Shown here piece after piece: positions 6,888-12,340 of a DNA stretch of 12,340 nucleotides. The notes under the pieces are model-generated. The model saw nothing but the letters and a program-made list of their open reading frames with translations. It did no database searches and was not told the DNA's origin. This DNA comes from JAYOFM01 sp038117225 (GTDB lineage Bacteria > Pseudomonadota > Alphaproteobacteria > Rhodospirillales > Casp-alpha2). Every line of letters begins with the position of its first letter. The first letter of the stretch is position 1. The translations under genes were made by a program, and so were the position numbers. Where the stretch lies: contig JAYOFM010000107.1 in NCBI GenBank assembly GCA_038117225.1, positions 1 to 12,340 on the forward strand, written 5' to 3'.

Positions 6888-8192
6888 CTAGAGCATCAAC
6901 TGAATGGGGGCTTCGAGGATCGCCCTCAGTTCCTTCATGAACGCCGCCGCCGAGGCGCCGTCGATGCAGCGATGATCGACGGCGAGGGTCAATGACATCA
7001 CCGTTGCGACCGCCAGGGCGCCGTCCCTGACTACCGGGCGGGCCTCGCCGGCACCAACCGACAGGATGCCGCCCTGCGGTGGATTGATGATGGAATTGAA
7101 AGATTTGACACCGAACATGCCGAGGTTCGATATGGTGAAGGTGCCGCCCTGGTATTCTTCGGGTTGCAGCTTGCCGTCGCGCGCCTTGGCGGCGAGCGAC
7201 TTGGCTTCTTCCGAAATGGTCGCCAAACCTTTTGATCCGGCGTCCTTGATGATCGGCGTTATCAGGCCGCCCTCGATGGCGACAGCCATCGACACATCAA
7301 TGCACTTGAACCGCAGAATGGCGTCGTCGGTGAAGGCGACGTTGCAATCGGGGTTACGCTTAAGCGCCAGGGCGACGCCCTTGATGACGAAATCGTTGAC
7401 GGAAATCTTATAGTCCGCCCCTTCGCGTCCGTTCAGTTCCTTGCGCAGGGCGAGCAGCGCGTCGATTTCGATATCCGCCGTCAGGTTGAAGTGCGGAATA
7501 TCGCGCGCCGAAGCCGTCAATCGCGAGGCGATGACTTTACGCATGGAAGAATTGGGCAATGCTTCGAATTCCGGCAGATAGACCAGCATCGGATCGTCCG
7601 ATGCAAAAGCGGGCGCGGCCGGCGCGCTGATAGTGGCCGATTGTATGGCCGCGGGCACAGGCACGGCAACGGCGGTGCCACGGGCCAATGCCTCCTCCAC
7701 GTCACGTTTGACGATGCGTCCCTTCGGTCCCGAACCGGAAATGGCGGCGACATCGATGCCGCCCTGGCTAGCCATGCGCCGCGCCAAGGGACTGGCAAAA
7801 ACGCGATCACCAGTTGCGGTTTTGGACGTTGCCGCTGGCGTCGACGCAACAGCCGATGCGGGCGACGATGCAGATTCCGGCGCTGGTTCGGTGGTGGGGA
7901 CCGGTGCCGGCGTGGCCGTCGCGGCGGCGTCGAGCGCCGACGTATCCTCGCCGTCCTCCAGGACAAGCGCGATCAGCGTATTGACGGCAACGCCTTCCGT
8001 GCCATCGGCGACCAGAATTTTGCCGATGGTGCCGGCATCGACGGCTTCAACTTCCATGGTTGCCTTGTCAGTTTCGATTTCGGCGATGACATCGCCACTG
8101 TCGATGCTATCCCCTTCCTTGACCAGCCATTTGGCCAACGTGCCTTCGGTCATTGTCGGCGACAGGGCGGGCATCAGAACCTTTATCGGCAT
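6888..8192 (-). CDS. pdhC: Dihydrolipoamide acetyltransferase (E2 of pyruvate dehydrogenase)
   Basis: E2 is the core of the complex and transfers the acetyl group from lipoyl to CoA. The 434-residue protein has one lipoyl domain (1-83) with lipoyl-lysine Lys43 in ETDKATME, and a flexible Ala/Pro/Thr-rich linker at about 86-128. A peripheral subunit-binding domain lies at about 130-166 (VFASPLARRMASQGGIDV), followed by a second linker. The catalytic domain runs from about 205 to the end, with active-site His407 and Asp411 in DHRCIDGA. The reading frame stays open far upstream into pdhB, but the lipoyl domain begins exactly at the ATG at 8192, which has a GAGGGGAGA ribosome site; the upstream extension is an artefact. 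The gap to pdhB is 19 bp. Confidence 0.97.
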   Translation of the reverse strand: MPIKVLMPALSPTMTEGTLAKWLVKEGDSIDSGDVIAEIETDKATMEVEAVDAGTIGKILVADGTEGVAVNTLIALVLEDGEDTSALDAAATATPAPVPTTEPAPESASSPASAVASTPAATSKTATGDRVFASPLARRMASQGGIDVAAISGSGPKGRIVKRDVEEALARGTAVAVPVPAAIQSATISAPAAPAFASDDPMLVYLPEFEALPNSSMRKVIASRLTASARDIPHFNLTADIEIDALLALRKELNGREGADYKISVNDFVIKGVALALKRNPDCNVAFTDDAILRFKCIDVSMAVAIEGGLITPIIKDAGSKGLATISEEAKSLAAKARDGKLQPEEYQGGTFTISNLGMFGVKSFNSIINPPQGGILSVGAGEARPVVRDGALAVATVMSLTLAVDHRCIDGASAAAFMKELRAILEAPIQLML

Positions 8193-8211
8193 GATAAGCG
8201 TCTCCCCTCGC

Positions 8212-9576
8212 TTAAGAGTAGCAGACCGACTTGGCGGCCTCGACGACATGATGGGCCTTCGGCAGGGCCAGGGCTTCCAGGTTGGCGGCGTACGGCATGG
8301 GCACGTCCAACCCGGCGACCCGTGTTGGCGGCGCGTCCAGGTAATCGAAGGCGTGTTCGATGGCGATTTGAGAAATTTCCGCGCCGATGCCGCAGGTTGG
8401 CCAGCCTTCGCCGACACTGATGATTCGATTGGTCTTCTTGACGCTGGCGACAATGGTATCGACATCCAAGGGTCGGATACTGCGCAGATTGATAACCTCC
8501 GCGTCGATTCCTTGGGCGGCGAGTGTTTCCGACGCCTCCAGGGCAATCCCAACGGCGATCGAATAGGCGACGATGGTCACGTCCTTGCCGGCGCGCTCAA
8601 TCTTGGCGCGGCCAATCGGCACCGTGAAATCTGGATCATCCGGGATATCGAAGGACTGGCCGTAGAGAATCTCATTTTCCAGAAAGACGACCGGGTTAGG
8701 GTCGCGAATGGCCGATTTCAGCAGACCCTTGGCATCCTCGGCCGACCATGGCGCCAAGACATACAGACCCGGGCAGTGGGCGTACCACGACGCGTAATCT
8801 TGTGAGTGCTGGGCGCCGACCCGTGACGCCGCGCCGTTAGCGCCGCGAAACACGATCGGGCAGCCCATCTGACCGCCCGACATGTACAACGTCTTGGCCG
8901 CCGAGTTGATGATGTGATCAATGGCTTGCATGGCGAAGTTGAAGGTCATGAACTCGACAATCGGTCGAAGACCACCGAACGCAGCCCCGACGCCGAGGCC
9001 GGAAAACCCGATTTCCGTGATCGGCGTATCGATAACCCGACCTTCACCGAATTCCTCAAGCATGCCCTGACTTATCTTGTAAGCTCCCTGATATTCGGCG
9101 ACTTCCTCGCCCATTAGGAAGACGGTCTCATCCCGGCGCATTTCCTCTGACATGGCGTCGCGCAATGCCTCGCGTACCGTGGCTTTAACCATCGGACCAG
9201 TGTACTCGGACTGAGGTGCTGGCGAAGCAGCGATCGGAGACGGTGCGGCCGTGGCGGGCGCCGGCGCTGGTGTCTCCGCGGGAGCATCGACAATTGTTGG
9301 CGCGGGGCCGGCCTCGGCGGCCGAAACGTCCTCGCCCTCCTCGGCAATGATTGCGATGGGGGTGTTGACGGCAACGTTGTCCGTCCCCTCCGCGACCAGG
9401 ATCTTGCCCAGTATACCCTCGTCGACCGCTTCCACTTCCATGGTCGCCTTGTCCGTCTCGATCTCGGCCAGCACGTCACCGCTGGCCACGGCGTCGCCCT
9501 CGGCTTTTAGCCATTTGGCCAGTTTGCCCTCGGTCATGGTCGGCGAGAGCGCCGGCATCAGCACTTGCGTTACCAT
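8212..9576 (-). CDS. pdhB: Pyruvate dehydrogenase E1 component subunit beta, with N-terminal lipoyl domain
   Basis: E1 beta, with E1 alpha, decarboxylates pyruvate on thiamine diphosphate and reductively acetylates lipoyl groups. This 454-residue form is longer than usual because it begins with a complete lipoyl domain (1-83, lipoyl-lysine Lys43 in ETDKATME). That domain is joined by an Ala/Pro-rich linker (about 88-126) to the transketolase-like beta domain starting at VKATVREALRDAM. The latter holds MGEEVAEYQGAYKISQG and the catalytic-region block TPITEIGFSGLGVGAA (about 184-199), then the C-terminal transketolase domain with GEGWPTCGIGAEI. A lipoylated E1 beta is characteristic of alphaproteobacteria. 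The ATG at 9576 follows a GAGGAGG ribosome site. The gap after pdhA is 86 bp. Confidence 0.97.
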   Translation of the reverse strand: MVTQVLMPALSPTMTEGKLAKWLKAEGDAVASGDVLAEIETDKATMEVEAVDEGILGKILVAEGTDNVAVNTPIAIIAEEGEDVSAAEAGPAPTIVDAPAETPAPAPATAAPSPIAASPAPQSEYTGPMVKATVREALRDAMSEEMRRDETVFLMGEEVAEYQGAYKISQGMLEEFGEGRVIDTPITEIGFSGLGVGAAFGGLRPIVEFMTFNFAMQAIDHIINSAAKTLYMSGGQMGCPIVFRGANGAASRVGAQHSQDYASWYAHCPGLYVLAPWSAEDAKGLLKSAIRDPNPVVFLENEILYGQSFDIPDDPDFTVPIGRAKIERAGKDVTIVAYSIAVGIALEASETLAAQGIDAEVINLRSIRPLDVDTIVASVKKTNRIISVGEGWPTCGIGAEISQIAIEHAFDYLDAPPTRVAGLDVPMPYAANLEALALPKAHHVVEAAKSVCYS

Positions 9577-9662
9577 GGGTTCAATGCCTCCTCGGAATAA
9601 TATCTGCGCCGTATGAGCGGCTTATGGGTGCCAGTGGCGGATGTGCCAGTCGATGGGGGCCG

Positions 9663-10715
9663 TCAGGCCTCGGCCAGGATATCGGTGTAAAGCTCCGATA
9701 CATCCGGTTCCGGGCTTTGTTGGGCAAATTCGGCGGCGGCGTTGACGATCGACTTGATCTCCTTGTCGATATCCTTGAGATCCTCCTCGTTTGCCACGCC
9801 GTCGCCGAGCAGGCTTCCGGCCAGCCGGTCGATCGGGTCCTGCTCCTTACGCATCTTCTGCACTTCTTCCTTGGAACGGTACTTGGCCGGATCGGACATG
9901 GAATGGCCGCGGTATCGATAGGTCTTCATTTCCAGAATGAACGGGCCATCGCCCCGCCGGGCGTGACCAAGTGCGCGAGTCGCCGCCTCCTTGACCGCCA
10001 ACACGTCCATGCCGTCGACGGCTTCGCCGGGGATGCCGTGTGCGGCTCCACGCTCGTGCAGATCGACGGTGGCGGAGGCCCGTTCGATCGACGTGCCCAT
10101 ACCGTATTTGTTGTTTTCGATGACGTAGACGACCGGCAGCTTCCACAGGCTTGCCATGTTGAAGCTCTCATAAATCTGCCCCTGATTGACGGCGCCGTCT
10201 CCGAAGTAGGCATGGTTGACGCCGCCGTCCTTTTTGTATTTGTGGGCGAACGCGAGACCCGTGCCGAGCGGTACCTGAGCACCCACGATCCCGTGGCCGC
10301 CGTAGAATTTCTTCTCCTTCGAGAACATATGCATGGAGCCGCCCTTGCCCTTGGAATAGCCGCCGATACGGCCGGTCAGCTCCGCCAGCACGCCCTTGGG
10401 ATCCATGCCACAGGCCAGCATGTGGCCGTGATCGCGATAGGAGGTAATAACGCTGTCGGCGGGTTCGGACGCGGCCATCATGCCGACCACTACGGCTTCC
10501 TGGCCGATATAAAGGTGACAGAAGCCGCCAATCAGGCCCATGCCGTATAACTGACCCGACTTCTCCTCGAAGCGGCGGATCATCAGCATGTCACGGTAAT
10601 ATTTGAGCAGTTCGCCCTTGCTCGCACTCGCAGTGACTGGAGCGGATTTCTTGTTAGTGGATTTCGTCGGAGCCTTCGCGGCAGGTTTCTTTGCGACTTT
10701 TGCGGCTTTGGCCAT
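9663..10715 (-). CDS. pdhA: Pyruvate dehydrogenase E1 component subunit alpha
   Basis: E1 alpha binds thiamine diphosphate and forms the heterotetramer with PdhB. The 350-residue protein has the family blocks RRFEEKSGQLYGMGLIGGF (about 47-65) and GGHGIVGAQVPLGTG. The thiamine-diphosphate motif runs from GDG at 172-174 to NN at 201-202, and the phosphorylation-loop region YRYRGHSMSDPAKYRS is at about 266-281. The first 33 residues are a low-complexity Lys/Ala/Pro/Ser extension with no fold, likely flexible and possibly contacting E2. The ATG at 10715 has AAGGA about 7 nt upstream. It is first of the pdhA-pdhB-pdhC-lpdA series, with a 121-bp gap on its 5' side that carries a candidate promoter. 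Confidence 0.97.
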   Translation of the reverse strand: MAKAAKVAKKPAAKAPTKSTNKKSAPVTASASKGELLKYYRDMLMIRRFEEKSGQLYGMGLIGGFCHLYIGQEAVVVGMMAASEPADSVITSYRDHGHMLACGMDPKGVLAELTGRIGGYSKGKGGSMHMFSKEKKFYGGHGIVGAQVPLGTGLAFAHKYKKDGGVNHAYFGDGAVNQGQIYESFNMASLWKLPVVYVIENNKYGMGTSIERASATVDLHERGAAHGIPGEAVDGMDVLAVKEAATRALGHARRGDGPFILEMKTYRYRGHSMSDPAKYRSKEEVQKMRKEQDPIDRLAGSLLGDGVANEEDLKDIDKEIKSIVNAAAEFAQQSPEPDVSELYTDILAEA

Positions 10716-10776
10716 CGCGTATTCCTTACGTCTCGGGGGCGTGGCGCAGCCTTTAGCGGCGCCTACTCATCCGCGA

Positions 10777-10805
10777 AAGATAGGGAACGCGATAAATCGA
10801 CACAA
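10777..10805 (-). promoter_or_regulatory. Candidate sigma70-like promoter of pdhA
   Basis: On the minus strand, TTGTGT (10805-10800) and TATCTT (10782-10777) are separated by 17 bp and lie in the 121-bp gap between the second ABM gene and pdhA. Just upstream is an AT-rich stretch (about 10808-10840) that stands out from the GC-rich surroundings and could act as an UP-type element. The match to consensus is partial (3/6 and 4/6), so this is a candidate only. The predicted transcript would start about 55 nt upstream of the pdhA start codon. Confidence 0.4.
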
Positions 10806-10836
10806 GTGATTTTAATAAAAAGTAACCTATTTTAAG

Positions 10837-11223
10837 TTATGCAACGCGTTTTTGATCATCGTAAGCGACCTCAAAAGCGGGCTCACGCCGGACTTGTGCC
10901 TCGCGTACATCATTCAGCCATGGCCACAGGCAGCCCGTCGGACCGATCAATTGTTCGGGACTGAGGCGCGCCGGGATCCGTTCGGCGGCACTTGCCCGCC
11001 AACGCCGGATAGCGGCGGCGTTGTTCCAATAGCAAACCGTGAATGGCGCGCCATCGTCGTCGGCGCCTTGCTCAATTCCCAGAAAACCCGGTTCGGCGGC
11101 GGCTAACCCAACCATGATGTCGGAAGCCTCCTCGAATTGTCCGCCATCGGTGCCTGGGGCCGGTGTCCAGTGATAGACCACGGCGTAGTATGGTGGGGGC
11201 GAATCTTTTCGGAATTTTCGCAT
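10837..11223 (-). CDS. ABM-domain (antibiotic biosynthesis monooxygenase-like) protein, second of a tandem pair
   Basis: The 128-residue protein resembles the ABM/dimeric alpha-beta barrel superfamily, nearest in appearance to the YqjZ-type branch. It has PYYAVVYHW near 11-19, then PGFLGIEQGADDDGAPFTVCYW at about 45-66 and AAAIRRWRASA. It ends with a WLNDVREAQVRREPAFEVAY tail like the WY..YR..V.KVE..Y end of that family. ABM proteins are small dimers that include cofactor-free monooxygenases, heme-degrading enzymes and proteins of unknown role; heme or quinone activity cannot be assigned. The ATG at 11223 has an excellent AAGGAGG site 5 nt upstream (11229-11235). It follows its paralogue by 67 bp and precedes pdhA. 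Membership of the fold is fairly sure, function unknown. Confidence 0.82.
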   Translation of the reverse strand: MRKFRKDSPPPYYAVVYHWTPAPGTDGGQFEEASDIMVGLAAAEPGFLGIEQGADDDGAPFTVCYWNNAAAIRRWRASAAERIPARLSPEQLIGPTGCLWPWLNDVREAQVRREPAFEVAYDDQKRVA

Positions 11224-11290
11224 CTTCTCCTCCTTGCCCTTCAGGCCACGAGTGAACGGATGATCGGCATTTGGCTCTTCGGACGGCAGA

Positions 11291-11662
11291 CTAAGCAGCG
11301 GATTGTTCGCGGGCGTCGGTGAAAATCATACCGCCGACGGAACTTCCCGGTGTCATGTCGCCGCCGACGCGGGTAACCCGGAGTTCGCAGGCCCGTTCGA
11401 TGTGCAGGCGGCTAGCGCCGTCGCCGATCCTCGCGGCGCCGGCGGCCTTCCACTGTTCGATTGCGACCTGGTCACTCCAGTAGGAAACGGTAACGGGCCG
11501 GCCGTCGGGATCGAGCGCGGTTTCCAAGCCCAGGAAGCCCGGCTGTCGTGTCGCCAAGGCCACCATGTCGTCTGCTGGTTCGGCATATGGGTTGGCGGCG
11601 TCGCTTGATTTCATGATTGCCGCGAAATACGGCGCTTTCAGGTTCTCGGTCAGGCTGGTCAT
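11291..11662 (-). CDS. ABM-domain (antibiotic biosynthesis monooxygenase-like) protein, first of a tandem pair
   Basis: This 123-residue protein is a paralogue of its downstream neighbour. Shared blocks are PYFAAIM near the N-terminus, PGFLGLETALDPDGRPVTVSYW at about 40-61, and AIEQWKAAGAARI. The two differ in their C-terminal third, here a Gly/Ser/Met-rich end (GGDMTPGSSVGG) replacing the usual closing strand. The start ATG (11660-11662) overlaps the ftsB stop in an ATGA, and AGGAGG sits 5 nt upstream inside ftsB (11668-11673), so translation is coupled to ftsB. ABM proteins generally act as dimers, and the pair could form a heterodimer. That is inference; no substrate can be proposed from the sequence. 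Confidence 0.8.
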   Translation of the reverse strand: MTSLTENLKAPYFAAIMKSSDAANPYAEPADDMVALATRQPGFLGLETALDPDGRPVTVSYWSDQVAIEQWKAAGAARIGDGASRLHIERACELRVTRVGGDMTPGSSVGGMIFTDAREQSAA

Positions 11663-12015
11663 TCTGTCCTCCTGTCTTTCGGACGATCCGCGCGCAGATC
11701 GTCAGCGCGAACGAACACATACTCATCATTGAAGCCGTAACTCAGCATCAGCCGCGCACGCTCATCGAGCATGTCGCGATCAAGGCTGCCTGGGTGCAGC
11801 AAGCGCACCCGATGCTGCAAAAGCCGTCGTTCTGCTTCCAGGCGATCGAGCGATTGCTGGGCATCCGCAATGCGCTGTTGATAGTGCGCCCAGGCAATCA
11901 GCCCGCGCTCACCATGGATTGCGTGATAGGCAAAATACCCCACGGCGCAGGCACCAATCGCCGGCCCGACAATCTGTCTGGCGCGGCGCTTAACTCTTCT
12001 CATCAACTCATACAT
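11659..12015 (-). CDS. ftsB: Septum formation initiator / cell division protein FtsB
   Basis: FtsB is a small bitopic membrane protein that forms the FtsQLB complex and helps activate septal peptidoglycan synthesis. The 118-residue product has a basic N-terminus (RRVKRRARQ), one membrane segment at about 16-33 (VGPAIGACAVGYFAYHAI), then the typical alphaproteobacterial HGERGLIAW. A coiled coil rich in Gln/Leu/Arg runs over about 43-75, with the end DMLDERARLMLSYGFNDEYVFV. I chose the ATG at 12015, which gives a basic leader of expected length. A closer ATG at 12003 and a TTG at 12063 are alternatives, and none has a clear Shine-Dalgarno. It lies downstream of eno, an order common in the class, and overlaps the next gene by 4 bp. 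Confidence 0.9.
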   Translation of the reverse strand: MYELMRRVKRRARQIVGPAIGACAVGYFAYHAIHGERGLIAWAHYQQRIADAQQSLDRLEAERRLLQHRVRLLHPGSLDRDMLDERARLMLSYGFNDEYVFVRADDLRADRPKDRRTE

Positions 12016-12059
12016 AGACCGTGGACCCGCATTTTCTGTGCGACCCAATTTCCACAGTC

Positions 12060-12080
12060 CCAACCCATCAATAGGGTTAG
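12060..12080 (-). other. Small hairpin in the eno-ftsB gap
   Basis: In minus-strand RNA, CTAACCC pairs with GGGTTGG (one G-U pair) around the 7-nt loop TATTGAT. It lies about 70 nt after the eno stop and upstream of ftsB. No T-run follows, so it is a poor intrinsic terminator; it could be an mRNA stability or processing element. Function unknown. Confidence 0.3.
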
Positions 12081-12090
12081 ACGGAATTCG

Positions 12091-12105
12091 TTAATAAGGC
12101 GTTAG
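12091..12105. promoter_or_regulatory. CtrA-like half-site pair upstream of ftsB
   Basis: The sequence TTAA-N7-TTAG differs by one base from the TTAA-N7-TTAA consensus bound by the alphaproteobacterial cell-cycle regulator CtrA. It lies about 75-90 bp upstream of the ftsB start, in the 136-bp non-coding gap after eno. The motif is short and could occur by chance; regulation of a division gene makes it worth noting. Confidence 0.25.
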
Positions 12106-12151
12106 GAGCGGCGCCAGCGGGAAAATTTCGCGATGGTCGCCGAGGGCGCGG

Positions 12152-12340
12152 CTAGCGCAGCACGCCCCTGCCCGGATACACCGCCGTCGGGCCGAGTTCT
12201 TCCTCGATACGAATGAGTTGGTTATACTTTGCCAATCGGTCCGAGCGGCTCAACGAGCCGGTCTTGATTTGCCCGGCGTTGGTGGCGACGGCGATGTCGG
12301 CGATGGTGGTATCCTCGGTCTCGCCGGAGCGGTGGGAGAT
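12152..12340 (-). CDS. eno: Enolase, C-terminal fragment (gene runs off the right edge)
   Basis: Only the last 62 residues are visible. They begin ISHRSGETEDTTIADIAVA and contain GQIKTGSLSRSDRLAKYNQL, both hallmark C-terminal blocks of enolase; SHRSGE and the Lys of QIKTG contribute to the substrate site. The protein ends EELGPTAVYPGRGVLR. Enolase converts 2-phosphoglycerate to phosphoenolpyruvate, two steps before the pyruvate consumed by the complex encoded downstream. No strong terminator follows, so some read-through into ftsB is possible. Confidence 0.97.
   Translation of the reverse strand: MSHRSGETEDTTIADIAVATNAGQIKTGSLSRSDRLAKYNQLIRIEEELGPTAVYPGRGVLR

Noticed and set aside
8193..8552. 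Upstream extension of the pdhC reading frame into pdhB
   Set aside because: The extra 120 residues are Arg/Pro/Ser-rich shadow sequence; the lipoyl domain begins at the ATG at 8192 with its own ribosome site.
7491..8805. Long plus-strand open frames (309 and 390 codons) opposite pdhC/pdhB
   Set aside because: They lie antisense to secure PDH genes, have Ala/Ser/Arg/Gly-rich compositions typical of GC-rich shadow frames, and show no protein family features.
9624..10550. 308-codon plus-strand open frame opposite pdhA
   Set aside because: Entirely antisense to the well-supported pdhA; no recognisable domain or ribosome site logic.
10815..10840. Terminator after the second ABM gene (TAAC...GTTA stem followed by CTTTTT on the minus strand)
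   Set aside because: Only a 4-bp AT-rich stem that overlaps the stop codon; too weak to call.

Overview
The window reads as a chromosomal core segment of a GC-rich alphaproteobacterium, most likely Rhodospirillales-like; the exact taxon cannot be fixed from this sequence. Evidence for this is a pyruvate dehydrogenase operon whose E1-beta subunit carries its own N-terminal lipoyl domain, a DUF5930-type M23 peptidase, and the gene order eno - ftsB - pdhA - pdhB - pdhC - lpdA - lipA - ratA converging on a CinA-C/PncC gene, which is familiar from that class. I see no tRNA, rRNA, CRISPR array, insertion sequence or phage gene.

Left end (1-2481): a membrane-anchored M23 peptidoglycan peptidase on the minus strand, cut by the window edge, diverges from pgpA and pncC on the plus strand. 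About 340 bp of non-coding DNA separates them. pgpA and pncC are only 3 bp apart, and a Shine-Dalgarno sequence at the end of pgpA fixes the pncC start.

Right and middle (2497-12340): everything lies on the minus strand and is transcribed right to left. The order is eno (3' end only), ftsB, two tandem antibiotic-biosynthesis-monooxygenase (ABM) domain proteins, pdhA, pdhB, pdhC, lpdA, a GNAT acetyltransferase, lipA, a TauD/TfdA-type Fe(II)/2-oxoglutarate dioxygenase, and ratA (COQ10-like). pdhA/pdhB/pdhC/lpdA encode the complete pyruvate dehydrogenase complex (E1 alpha, E1 beta, E2, E3). LipA makes the lipoyl cofactor needed by the two lipoyl domains encoded here (PdhB and PdhC). RatA/COQ10 is expected to help ubiquinone function downstream in respiration. 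Gaps between genes are mostly short or overlapping, so long co-transcribed units are likely. A candidate sigma70-like promoter precedes pdhA.

The unusual parts are the accessory enzymes placed inside this otherwise conserved series: the paralogous ABM pair, translationally coupled to ftsB by an ATGA overlap; the GNAT gene ending 2 nt before lipA; and the TauD/TfdA dioxygenase abutting the end of lipA. All have intact-looking family motifs and tight operon spacing. Their substrates are unknown, and they are the best candidates for undescribed biology in the window.
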